The position numbers and the translations under genes are program-made. DNA of 64,000 nucleotides, from contig JBMTDJ010000004.1 in assembly GCA_049431945.1 (NCBI GenBank), positions 3,190 through 67,189 of the forward strand. The letters are read 5' to 3'. Under the pieces are notes generated by a model. That model made no database searches. It was not told the origin of the DNA and saw nothing but the letters and a program-made list of their open reading frames with translations. Positions within the stretch are counted from its first letter, which is position 1; the number at the start of each line of letters is the position of its first letter. This document shows, in pieces, positions 33,169-40,449 of this stretch. Origin of the DNA: Mxb001 sp049431945 (GTDB taxonomy: Bacteria > Actinomycetota > Actinomycetes > S36-B12).

Positions 33169-34455
33169 ATGGCCAGCATCGATGACGTCATCGCCCGGGA
33201 GATCCTCGACTCTCGCGGCAACCCCACGGTCGAGGTCGAGGTCGTCCTCGACGATGGCGCAGCCGCGCGCGCTGCCGTCCCTTCAGGAGCCTCGACGGGG
33301 GCCTTCGAGGCTTCTGAGCGTCGCGACGACGATGCGGCGCGCTACCTGGGTAAAGGCGTGCTCGCCGCAGTAGCAGCGGTGGAGGACGAGATCGCCCCGG
33401 AGATCCTCGGCATCGATGCTTCCGAGCAGCGGCTCATCGATCAGGTGATGTGCGACCTGGATGGCACGCCCAACAAGGCCCGGCTTGGGGCCAACGCCAT
33501 CCTGGGGGTCTCCCTCGCGGTGGCCCGCGCTGCCGCAGCCTCGGCAGACCTTCCCCTCTTCCGCTATGTCGGCGGCCCTAACGCCCACGTGCTGCCCGTC
33601 CCGATGATGAACATTCTCAACGGTGGCGCACACGCCGACACCGATGTCGACATCCAGGAGTTCATGGTCGCCCCCGTCGGTGCCGCGACGTTCGGCGAAG
33701 CGCTGCGGTGGGGAGCGGAGACCTACCACGCGCTCAAGGCAGTCTTGCGCGAACGAGGATTGGCGACGGGACTCGGCGACGAGGGCGGCTTCGCGCCGAG
33801 CCTGTCGAGCAATCGTGCCGCCCTCGAACTCATCGTCGAGGCCATCGGTCGCGCGGGTCTGTCGGTCGGCAGCGACATGGCGCTCGCACTCGATGTCGCA
33901 TCGACGGAGTTCTACCGCGATGGCAGTTATCGCTTCGAGGGCGCTGATCGCTCGAGCGAGTGGATGACGGGCTACTACGAAGGTCTCCTCGCCGACTTCC
34001 CGCTCGTGTCGATCGAGGATCCACTCGCTGAAGATGACTGGTCGGGCTGGGTTCACTGCACCCAAGCCATCGGCGATCGGGTGCAGCTTGTCGGTGATGA
34101 CCTCTTCGTCACCAACCCCGAGCGGCTCGCACGAGGAATCGCTGAGGGAGCAGCCAACGCCCTGCTCGTCAAGGTCAATCAGATCGGGACGCTCACCGAG
34201 ACGCTCGACGCCGTCTCCCTCGCCCAAAGCAATGGGTACCGCTGCATGATGAGCCACCGCTCTGGCGAGACCGAGGACACGACGATCGCGGATCTCGCAG
34301 TCGCGGTCAATGCGGGCCAGATCAAGACGGGGGCACCGGCCCGATCCGAGCGGGTCGCCAAGTACAACCAGTTGCTCCGCATCGAGGAGGAGCTCGACGA
34401 CGCCGGCCGCTACGCCGGCGCCGCGGCGTTCCCGCGCTCGCGCGCCACTGCGTGA
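33169..34455 (+). CDS. eno: Enolase
   Basis: 428 residues from ATG (MASIDDVIAREILDSRGNPTVEVEV). SGASTGAFEASERRDDD, GDEGGFAPSL (the general-acid Glu), SIEDPLAEDDWSGW (metal ligands), LLVKVNQIGTLTET (catalytic Lys) and MMSHRSGETEDTTIADLAVAVNAGQIKTGAP-type signature are all present. It converts 2-phosphoglycerate to phosphoenolpyruvate in glycolysis. The block eno-divIC-DUF501-ppx is conserved in actinobacteria. Confidence 0.97.
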   Translation: MASIDDVIAREILDSRGNPTVEVEVVLDDGAAARAAVPSGASTGAFEASERRDDDAARYLGKGVLAAVAAVEDEIAPEILGIDASEQRLIDQVMCDLDGTPNKARLGANAILGVSLAVARAAAASADLPLFRYVGGPNAHVLPVPMMNILNGGAHADTDVDIQEFMVAPVGAATFGEALRWGAETYHALKAVLRERGLATGLGDEGGFAPSLSSNRAALELIVEAIGRAGLSVGSDMALALDVASTEFYRDGSYRFEGADRSSEWMTGYYEGLLADFPLVSIEDPLAEDDWSGWVHCTQAIGDRVQLVGDDLFVTNPERLARGIAEGAANALLVKVNQIGTLTETLDAVSLAQSNGYRCMMSHRSGETEDTTIADLAVAVNAGQIKTGAPARSERVAKYNQLLRIEEELDDAGRYAGAAAFPRSRATA

Positions 34456-34467
34456 GAGCATGGACGG

Positions 34468-34845
34468 GTGTCCGCGACCCGTCCTGCCCTCACTGGGCGC
34501 GCGGCCATCCTCGTCCTCGTGCTGGCCGCCCTCGTGGTCACGCTCGCCATTCCCCTGCGGGCCTGGCTGGCCCAGCGCTCGGAGATCGCCGCCCTCGAGG
34601 CCGATGTCGCGGCAGCGCACGAGCGGGTGGCTGACCTGGAAGCCGAACTCCAGGACTGGGAGGACCCGGCCTTCATCGTCGCCCAGGCGCGCAGCCGACT
34701 GCACTTCGTCTTCCCGGGCGAGGTGGGTTACGTCGTGCTGGGCGAAGATGATCGTCCCGTCGTCGCGAGCGAGACCGAGTCGACAGACGCCACCCCCTGG
34801 TATTCGCGACTGTGGGAGTCCGCGCGCCAGGCCGATCGCTCGTGA
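34468..34845 (+). CDS. FtsB/DivIC-family septum formation initiator
   Basis: 125 residues. A short cytoplasmic N-terminus, one membrane helix (about 13-32) and a coiled coil (SEIAALEADVAAAHERVADLEAELQDWEDPAF, about 39-70) make a typical FtsB/DivIC protein, which forms a complex with FtsQ and FtsL in the divisome. AQARSRLHFVFPGEVGYVVL is the conserved region after the coil. A GAGCAT box is 6 nt before the GTG. The stop overlaps the DUF501 start (GTGA). Confidence 0.9.
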   Translation: MSATRPALTGRAAILVLVLAALVVTLAIPLRAWLAQRSEIAALEADVAAAHERVADLEAELQDWEDPAFIVAQARSRLHFVFPGEVGYVVLGEDDRPVVASETESTDATPWYSRLWESARQADRS

Positions 34846-35336
34846 TTGACCAGACCGACCTCGAGGCGATCACGCAGCAACTCGGACGCGAGCCGCGTGA
34901 CATCGTCCGTGTCGCGCATCGATGCCCCTGCGGACGACCGGACGTCGTGGTCACCGCGCCGAGATTGTCCGACGGCACTCCCTTCCCGACGACCTACTAC
35001 CTGACATGTCCACGTGCCGCCTCGGCGGTGGGTCGACTCGAGGGAAGTGGTGTCATGCGACAGATGGAGGCGGGGCTCGAGGCGGACCCCGACCTGCGAG
35101 AGGGGTATGCGGCCGCGCACATGGACTATCTGGCGGCCCGCGACGTGCTTGGCGACGTACCTGAGATCGCCGGTATCTCCGCCGGTGGCATGCCCGATCG
35201 GGTGAAGTGCCTCCACGTCCTGCTCGCCCACGCCCTTGCCGCCGGCCCGGGTATCAATCCGCTGGGAGATCGGACTCGTGAACTCGTAGGGGAATGGTGG
35301 CAGGGCCACTCCTGCGCAGAGGACGGAGCGGGATGA
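34842..35336 (+). CDS. DUF501 family protein
   Basis: 164 residues, with GTG overlapping the preceding stop. VAHRCPCGRPDVVVTAPRL, FPTTYYLTCPRAASAVGRLEGSGVMRQM and GMPDRVKCLHVLLAHALAAGPG are the conserved stretches. The several Cys and His residues suggest metal binding, but the function is unknown. It almost always lies between divIC and ppx in actinobacteria, and here overlaps both neighbours by 4 bp, so it is presumably tightly co-produced with them. Confidence 0.9.
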   Translation: MIDQTDLEAITQQLGREPRDIVRVAHRCPCGRPDVVVTAPRLSDGTPFPTTYYLTCPRAASAVGRLEGSGVMRQMEAGLEADPDLREGYAAAHMDYLAARDVLGDVPEIAGISAGGMPDRVKCLHVLLAHALAAGPGINPLGDRTRELVGEWWQGHSCAEDGAG

Positions 35337-36253
35337 GGGTCGCGGCAATCGACTGCGGAACCAACAGCATCCGTCTGCTCATCGCCGACGTGGAGGGATC
35401 GGCCTTGACGGAGGTTGTGCGCGAGATGACCGTCGTGCGCCTGGGTGAGGGGGTTGATCGCACCGGATCGTTCTCGTCGGCTGCACTCGAGCGCACCTTC
35501 GTCGCCTGCGACGACTATGCGCGCACGATCGAACGAGCCGGCGTCGAGCGACGAAGATTCGTCGCGACCAGTGCCAGCCGCGATGTGAGCAATCGAGCCG
35601 AGTTCGTCGCGGGCGTCCTCGACAGGCTCGGTGTTGAACCCGAGGTCATCAGCGGAGGTGAGGAGGCCCGCCTGTCCTTCCGTGGGGCGGTCGAGGGACT
35701 CAACAGCGCCGCGCTGGCGCGCCCCCACCTCGTCGTCGATATCGGCGGAGGATCGACGGAGTTCGTCCTCGGGGACGCCAATCCCACGGCGGCTGTGTCG
35801 GTGAACATCGGTTGCGTGCGCATGACCGAGCGCCACCTGCACACCGACCCCCCGACGGACGTCGAGATCGCACGCGTCGAGGCCGACATCGCCGACGCCC
35901 TGGACCAGGCTGCGCGCGACGTAGCCCTGAACGATGCCCGCTCCCTCATCGGGGTCGCGGGGACCGTGACCACCGTCGTGGCGATCGTGCACGACCTACC
36001 GGCCTACGACCCTGCGCTCATCCATGGACTGCGCGCCGATCTGGATCAGGTCGAGGCTGTGACCGCCCGGTTGCTGGCCATGTCCAGGGCGGAGCGGGCG
36101 GGCATGCCGGTCATGCATCCGGGCCGGGTGGATGTCATCGGCGGGGGAGCCCTCGTTCTCCGCGCCATCATGCGACGCACGGGCCTGCCCGTGGTGGCCA
36201 GCGAGACCGACATCCTTGACGGAGTGGCCAGGTCCCTGGCCGACGGCAACTGA
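35333..36253 (+). CDS. Ppx/GppA-family exopolyphosphatase
   Basis: 306 residues from the ATG overlapping the DUF501 stop. RVAAIDCGTNSIRLLIADVEG (phosphate-1 loop), FVATSASRDVSNRAEFV, ISGGEEARLSFRGAV, LVVDIGGGSTEFVLG (phosphate-2) and GVAGTVTTVVAI form the actin-like ATPase fold of Ppx/GppA. The short, two-domain form lacks the C-terminal HD-type extension, as in mycobacterial PPX1/PPX2-like proteins. It hydrolyses polyphosphate or pppGpp. It ends the long mfd-ppx run. Confidence 0.92.
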   Translation: MRVAAIDCGTNSIRLLIADVEGSALTEVVREMTVVRLGEGVDRTGSFSSAALERTFVACDDYARTIERAGVERRRFVATSASRDVSNRAEFVAGVLDRLGVEPEVISGGEEARLSFRGAVEGLNSAALARPHLVVDIGGGSTEFVLGDANPTAAVSVNIGCVRMTERHLHTDPPTDVEIARVEADIADALDQAARDVALNDARSLIGVAGTVTTVVAIVHDLPAYDPALIHGLRADLDQVEAVTARLLAMSRAERAGMPVMHPGRVDVIGGGALVLRAIMRRTGLPVVASETDILDGVARSLADGN

Positions 36254-36271
36254 ACCGAGTCGCCCTGCGCC

Positions 36272-36303
36272 GATTCCGCCCTGCGTCGATTACGGGCGGA
36301 ATC
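36272..36303 (+). terminator. Stem-loop after ppx
   Basis: GATTCCGCCC pairs perfectly with GGGCGGAATC, leaving a 12-nt loop, 18 bp after the ppx stop. There is no U-tract. It is most likely a U-less terminator; an operator role is also possible because the next gene encodes a regulator. Confidence 0.5.
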
Positions 36304-36345
36304 CATGCACCACCCCGTTCGGCGAGCCGGGGCGGCCGAATTCGT

Positions 36346-36383
36346 GTAAGCGATTGCGGGACCCTCGTCGTGCGCCGTACACT
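36346..36383 (+). promoter_or_regulatory. Putative promoter and operator of the lacI-type gene
   Basis: TTGCGG (36354-36359), an 18-bp spacer and TACACT (36378-36383) form a possible promoter. GTAAGC/GATTGC at 36346-36357 is an imperfect palindrome with the central CG typical of LacI-family operators and overlaps the -35 box, which would fit autorepression. Confidence 0.35.
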
Positions 36384-36470
36384 CCAGATCCAGTCCGGTT
36401 CCGGTTCGTGCCGGAGCGTTGCAGTATCCGACCTTGCCGTTTCCTGACGGACGCGGAGCGGAGGGGAAGC

Positions 36471-37487
36471 GTGTCGATCACCATCCGCGATGTCGCCCAG
36501 GCGGCCGGCGTCTCTACGGCGACCGTGTCGCGGGCACTGCGCGGACTGCCCCACGTGGACCCGGAGACGCGTGAGAGGGTCCGCAAGGTTGCGGCCGAGC
36601 TCGACTACGTCGTGTCGCCCAGCGCCTCCCGCCTCGCCAGCGGCCGGACGGGCACCGTCGCAGTGATCACGCCCTTCATCGACCGGTGGTTCTTCTCCAC
36701 CGTCCTCTCGGGCATCAGCGACGTACTCCAGGAAAGCGACGTAGATCTCCTGGTGTACGAAGTCGGCGATCCGGCGACGAGCCCGGGGCTGCCTGCGGAG
36801 CGACGGCTGCGTGGCCGAGTCGACGGCGTCATCGTGGTGACTCTGCCCACCGATGCGCCACGAATCGCCGACATGCTCGAGATTGGCCTTCCCACGAGCT
36901 TCATCGGCGTCCGCTGGCCCGGTGTGCCGTCCGTCTGCATCGACGACGCCGCCGCGGGCCGAATGGCGACCCAGCACCTGATCAACCTCGGGCACGAGCG
37001 CATCGGGATCATCTCCGGACGTCCGCATGCCTCGACCTCCCAAGCCAGCCGTGCCCAGGGGTACCTCGTGGCGATGCAGGGGGCCGGGCTCGTCCCGGAC
37101 GAGATCCTCGAGGCGTACGGCTACTTCACCGTCGCGGGTGGCGAGGCAGCCATGACGTCGTTGCTGTCGCAGCCGCGGCCGCCGACCGCCGTGTTCGCGA
37201 TGTCGGACGACATGGCATTCGGCGCCATTCGAGCGCTCCAACGTCACGGCATCAGGCCCGGATCGGATATCGCCATTGCCAGCATCGACGGCCACGAGCT
37301 CTCTGAACTCCTCGACCTCACGACGGTCGGGCAACCGGTCGCCCAGATGGGGCGGATGGCCGCGGAGGCTCTGCTCACCCGCATGCTCGGTCAGGACGGG
37401 GACACCACGGAGGAGATCACCGTGCCCACGACCCTCGTCGTGCGCGGGAGTACCGTCGCGACGGATCGGGGATCTTCGCCCATCTGA
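36471..37487 (+). CDS. LacI-family transcriptional regulator
   Basis: 338 residues from GTG, with a purine-rich Shine-Dalgarno (GGAGGGGA). The HTH and hinge are ITIRDVAQAAGVSTATVSRALRGLPHVDPETRERV and YVVSPSASRLASGRTGTVAVITP. The periplasmic-binding-like effector domain follows (RVDGVIVVTLP, SVCIDDAAAGRMATQHLINLGHERIGIISG, FAMSDDMAFGAIRALQRHG). No sugar transporter or catabolic enzyme is nearby, so the target is unknown. The longer open frame upstream overlaps ppx and is not coding. Confidence 0.92.
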   Translation: MSITIRDVAQAAGVSTATVSRALRGLPHVDPETRERVRKVAAELDYVVSPSASRLASGRTGTVAVITPFIDRWFFSTVLSGISDVLQESDVDLLVYEVGDPATSPGLPAERRLRGRVDGVIVVTLPTDAPRIADMLEIGLPTSFIGVRWPGVPSVCIDDAAAGRMATQHLINLGHERIGIISGRPHASTSQASRAQGYLVAMQGAGLVPDEILEAYGYFTVAGGEAAMTSLLSQPRPPTAVFAMSDDMAFGAIRALQRHGIRPGSDIAIASIDGHELSELLDLTTVGQPVAQMGRMAAEALLTRMLGQDGDTTEEITVPTTLVVRGSTVATDRGSSPI

Positions 37488-37493
37488 CGCGCG

Positions 37494-37499
37494 TAGGCT
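37494..37499 (+). promoter_or_regulatory. -10 box of the dienelactone hydrolase gene (leaderless)
   Basis: TAGGCT, 6 nt before the ATG at 37506. It supports this ATG over the in-frame GTG at 37500. Confidence 0.45.
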
Positions 37500-37505
37500 G
37501 TGACC

Positions 37506-38201
37506 ATGCCTAGCGTCGATATACCCAGCGGCACAGATGGTCTCACCGGGTATCTTGCGACTCCCGCGTCCGGACGCGGCCCGGGAGTGGTGCTCATCCA
37601 GGAATGGTGGGGCATCGTGCCGCACATCGAGTCCGTCGCCGATCGCTTGGCGGGCGCCGGATTCGTTGCGCTCGCTCCTGACCTCTTCCGCGGACAGCAC
37701 ACCACCGAGCCGGACGAGGCCGGCAAGCTCATGATGGGGCTTCGCGTGGAGTCCGCGGGATCGGATATTGCTGCCGCGGCCAACCACCTCGTGCGCAGCG
37801 GCCTGCTCACGAGTGCGCAGGCGGGCTGCGTCGGCTTCTGCATGGGCGGCGGCCTCGCGCTACTCGCTCCGACGGTGAGCCCGGACATTGACTGCACCGT
37901 TGGCTTCTACCCGGCGATGCCCTGGCCCGACTACCACCCCGACTGGGCGCGCTATGCAGGCAAGGAGGCGCTGATCCACCAGTGCGAGGCCGATCTGCCG
38001 TCGACCGGTCCCGACATCACGCGGTACGCCGAGGAGATCGCTGCACATGGCGGGGTCGCGGTCGTCGAGAGCTATCCCGGCACTCTGCACGCGTTCTTCA
38101 ACGATGACCGGCCGGAGGTGCACGACGCCTCTGCATCGGCTCTTGCCTGGGCTCGCACCGTGGACTTCCTGCATCGTCGACTCGACGGACCCTTCCGCTG
38201 A
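37506..38201 (+). CDS. Dienelactone hydrolase-family protein
   Basis: 231 residues, alpha/beta-hydrolase fold. The catalytic triad of the family is visible: C112 in GFCMGGGLALL, D163 in CEADLPSTG and H195 in GTLHAFFND. LIQEWWGIVPHIESVADRLAGAGFVALAPDLFRG is the conserved N-terminal part with the oxyanion region. True dienelactone hydrolases work in chlorocatechol breakdown, but most family members have unknown esterase roles, and no aromatic pathway is nearby. The TGA stop overlaps a probable CTG start of the next gene. Confidence 0.88.
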   Translation: MPSVDIPSGTDGLTGYLATPASGRGPGVVLIQEWWGIVPHIESVADRLAGAGFVALAPDLFRGQHTTEPDEAGKLMMGLRVESAGSDIAAAANHLVRSGLLTSAQAGCVGFCMGGGLALLAPTVSPDIDCTVGFYPAMPWPDYHPDWARYAGKEALIHQCEADLPSTGPDITRYAEEIAAHGGVAVVESYPGTLHAFFNDDRPEVHDASASALAWARTVDFLHRRLDGPFR

Positions 38202-38926
38202 CCGTCGGTGCAGCCACTCCCGCCGCTGTACGACGTGCCGCGGATCGAGCGAGCGATCTCGCCGAACTCGATGCGGCGATCGTGCAGTGCCGCGCCTGTC
38301 CGCGGCTCGTGCGCTGGTGCGAGCAGGTGGCGCGCGAGAGACGTGCCGCCTACCGGGACGAGGAGTACTGGGCGCGGCCGATCACCGGGTTCGGCGACCC
38401 GCGTCCGGGCGTGCTCATCGTCGGGCTGGCGCCTGCGGCGCACGGGGCCAACCGCACGGGGCGGGTATTCACCGGCGATCGCAGCGGCGACTGGCTCTTC
38501 GCCTCGCTGCACCGCGTCGGTGCTGCCGCGCTGCCGACGTCGATCTCAGCCGATGATGGGCAGTGGCTCGACGACGTTCGCATCACGGCCGCGGTGCGCT
38601 GCGCACCACCCGGCAATGCACCGACGCCGAAGGAGCGCGACACCTGCGCTCCGTGGCTCGTCCGCGAGATCGCGCTCACGGCGCCGCGCGTACTCGTCGC
38701 GCTCGGAGGATTCGCGTGGCAGTCCGTCCTGCGGGCACTCGCCGATCTGGGGGAGCCGTTGCCCTCACCACGACCGAAGTTCGGCCATGGTGTGTCGGCG
38801 CAGGTGCGCGACAGGTGGGTCCTGGGCTGCTACCACCCGAGTCAGCAGAACACGTTCACCGGACGGCTCACCGAGTCCATGCTCGACGAGGTCCTCGCCC
38901 GAGCCCGCGAACTCGCCGCGCCCTAG
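38198..38926 (+). CDS. Family 5 uracil-DNA glycosylase (UdgB-like), probable CTG start
   Basis: 242 residues if started at CTG 38198, 214 from the first ordinary start (GTG 38282). CRACPRLVRWCEQVA holds the first iron-sulphur cysteines; LIVGLAPAAHGANRTGRVFTGDRSGDWL is the family-5 active-site motif; VRCAPPGNAPTPKERDTCAPWL gives the remaining cysteines; CYHPSQQNTF is the C-terminal motif. The region before 38282 (ATPAAVRRAADRASDLAELDAAI) clearly resembles the M. tuberculosis protein Rv1259 yet has no ATG, GTG or TTG. CTG at 38198 overlaps the preceding stop as CTGA, the same pattern as other pairs here. Confidence 0.85.
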   Translation: MTVGAATPAAVRRAADRASDLAELDAAIVQCRACPRLVRWCEQVARERRAAYRDEEYWARPITGFGDPRPGVLIVGLAPAAHGANRTGRVFTGDRSGDWLFASLHRVGAAALPTSISADDGQWLDDVRITAAVRCAPPGNAPTPKERDTCAPWLVREIALTAPRVLVALGGFAWQSVLRALADLGEPLPSPRPKFGHGVSAQVRDRWVLGCYHPSQQNTFTGRLTESMLDEVLARARELAAP

Positions 38927-38985
38927 GCGATCCGGTCGCGCCGCCGCGACCGTCGCCGGGAGGGCCCGTGCCACCCGGGTAACGG

Positions 38986-39059
38986 TGCCTCCGGAGGGGA
39001 TCGAACCCTCACTGGACCGGGTTTAAGCCGGGCGTCTCTGCCAATTGGACTACGGAGGC
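38986..39059 (-). tRNA. tRNA-Leu-like (anticodon TAA) with class I shape
   Basis: 74 nt including discriminator A, on the minus strand. Acceptor GCCTCCG pairs with CGGAGGC. The anticodon loop CTTAAAC is identical to that of the Streptomyces bldA leucyl-tRNA, giving anticodon UAA. The anticodon stem CCCGG/CCGGT has a C-U mismatch at 27-43. The T-stem is GAGGG/CCCTC. The variable loop is only five bases (CCAGT), whereas bacterial tRNA-Leu normally has a long variable arm. The D-arm GTCC-AATTGGCA-GAGAC resembles Gln/Glu-type tRNAs. CCA is not encoded. The charged amino acid is uncertain. Confidence 0.7.
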
Positions 39060-39128
39060 CCTCCAAGCCTAGGCGCCTACGCACAGGGTGCTCCGACCCC
39101 GGATCGCGGGGCGCCCCGCTCGTGGGGA

Positions 39129-39156
39129 TTGCTTCCGGGCCCGAATCGGTTAACGT
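39129..39156 (+). promoter_or_regulatory. Putative promoter of the Bax-inhibitor-like gene
   Basis: TTGCTT (39129-39134), a 16-bp spacer and TAACGT (39151-39156). The predicted leader of about 65 nt contains a hairpin, GGCGGGG-N7-CCCCGCC at 39189-39209, ending shortly before the AGGAGGAG Shine-Dalgarno. Confidence 0.35.
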
Positions 39157-39226
39157 GGAGAGGAAGCGGGCGAGTGCCCGCTCCACGGGGCGGGGATACC
39201 TGCCCCGCCACCGCAGGAGGAGAACC

Positions 39227-40135
39227 ATGCAGACGGCCAACCCCGTCCTCGCCCGTATCGACCGCGACGCCGCCCAGGCCAGCCGCTCAGGGGCCGGGTT
39301 CGCCTACGAGGAGGGCCGCAGTGCGGTCGCCTCGGCCCAGTTCGGTGCCGCCGCCCCCGAGCCAACGCCGGCTCCGGCCCCCGTGCGGGGGGCGGGTGAC
39401 GCGGGCATCTATACCGGCGTACAGATCCCGGCGCCAGCCGGCCAGCGGGTGACCTACGCCGACGTCATGGTCAAGTCCGCGATCCTCTTCGGCATCGCCG
39501 TCGTCATGGCATTCGCGGGCTGGACGATCACCGAAGCGATGCCCGGTGTCGGCACGCTGATCGTCTTCGGTGCGCTCATCGGCACGCTCGTCCTCGGCCT
39601 GGTCAACGCCTTCAAGCGGAAGGTCAGTCCGCCGCTCACGATTCTCTACGCCGCCGTCTCCGGCATCATGCTCGGCGCCGTGAGCTACTGGTACAACCAG
39701 CTCGCGCTCGCTTCCGACTACGAGGGTCTGGTCCTCCAGGCGGTACTCGCGACCTTCACCACCTTCGGCGTCATGCTCCTTCTCTTCGGCACGGGCATCG
39801 TCAAGGTCACCAACAAGTTCGTGAAGTTCATGATGGTGGCGATGGTGTCGTACTTCTTCATCGCCATCGCTTCCCTCGTGGCCGCGATGTTCGGCGTGGG
39901 TGGCGGATGGGGCTTCTACGGCGTCGGCACCCTCGGCCTGCTCCTGTGCGTCTTCGGCGTCGGCCTCGCTGCCTTCAGCCTGATGCTCGACTTCGAGGCG
40001 ATCAAGCAGGGCATCGCGATGGGACTGCCCGAGCGCGAGTCGTGGCGGATGTCCTTCGGTCTGCTCGTCACGCTGGTGTGGCTCTACCTGGAGTTCCTGC
40101 GCCTCTTCGCGCTTATCGCTGCCGGTCGCGAGTAG
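39227..40135 (+). CDS. Bax inhibitor-1/YccA-like membrane protein
   Basis: 302 residues. A Pro/Ala-rich cytoplasmic N-terminus of about 80 residues leads into seven membrane helices (roughly 82-103, 106-127, 140-158, 167-188, 199-220, 225-250 and 270-297). TYADVMVKSAILFGIAVVMAFAGWT, PPLTILYAAVSGIMLGAVSYWY and ALIAAGRE-type ends are seen in actinobacterial Bax1-I family proteins. The family may handle calcium or interact with membrane proteases; function here is unproven. The ATG has a strong AGGAGGAG Shine-Dalgarno. Confidence 0.88.
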   Translation: MQTANPVLARIDRDAAQASRSGAGFAYEEGRSAVASAQFGAAAPEPTPAPAPVRGAGDAGIYTGVQIPAPAGQRVTYADVMVKSAILFGIAVVMAFAGWTITEAMPGVGTLIVFGALIGTLVLGLVNAFKRKVSPPLTILYAAVSGIMLGAVSYWYNQLALASDYEGLVLQAVLATFTTFGVMLLLFGTGIVKVTNKFVKFMMVAMVSYFFIAIASLVAAMFGVGGGWGFYGVGTLGLLLCVFGVGLAAFSLMLDFEAIKQGIAMGLPERESWRMSFGLLVTLVWLYLEFLRLFALIAAGRE

Positions 40136-40137
40136 CC

Positions 40138-40449
40138 GTGATCGATGACGTGAGTGTCGAGTTGGCCCGCGTCGTCGATCGGCTGCGGTCGATGCCACTG
40201 GCCCGGCTGTCTCGTCCGTCGGGTGAACACTCATCACTCGCCGAAGGCGCCCGGGCGCTGGCTCAGCGGTTGGCGGATCAGGCTGTGAACATCGGCGGAT
40301 GGCCACGACATGAGGTCCCCGATGTTGGTGATGCTGCGGTCGGGGATCAGGTAGCCGTGACAGGCCGGGATCTGCTGGGCCTATCGCCGGGCGATGACGT
40401 TCTCGCGGGCGCTGCCGCAGACCTGAGGGCGTTCCGTCTCAGTATGTGA
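40138..40449 (+). CDS. Small conserved actinobacterial protein, unknown function
   Basis: 103 residues from a GTG 2 bp after the previous stop. The segments VDRLRSMPLARLSRP, AEGARALAQRLADQAVNI and VPDVGDAAVGDQVAVTGRDLL are recognisable in hypothetical proteins of other actinobacteria. It has no membrane helix or signal peptide. It is probably co-transcribed with the Bax-inhibitor-like gene. Its last 11 bp overlap the end of the convergent SGNH hydrolase gene. Confidence 0.65.
   Translation: MIDDVSVELARVVDRLRSMPLARLSRPSGEHSSLAEGARALAQRLADQAVNIGGWPRHEVPDVGDAAVGDQVAVTGRDLLGLSPGDDVLAGAAADLRAFRLSM

Noticed and set aside
36168..37787. 539-residue minus-strand frame opposite the LacI regulator and hydrolase
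   Set aside because: It is antisense to two conserved genes and extends through their intergenic region without any domain.
38208..38282. Frameshift joining the glycosylase to the frame starting at GTG 38208
   Set aside because: The correct frame is open and homologous across the region; a CTG start explains it without an error, although resequencing would be needed to exclude one.
38986..39059. Ochre-suppressor tRNA (anticodon read as TTA)
   Set aside because: The 7-nt loop bounded by the stem sets positions 34-36 to TAA, the same as bldA-type tRNA-Leu; reading TTA requires shifting the loop.
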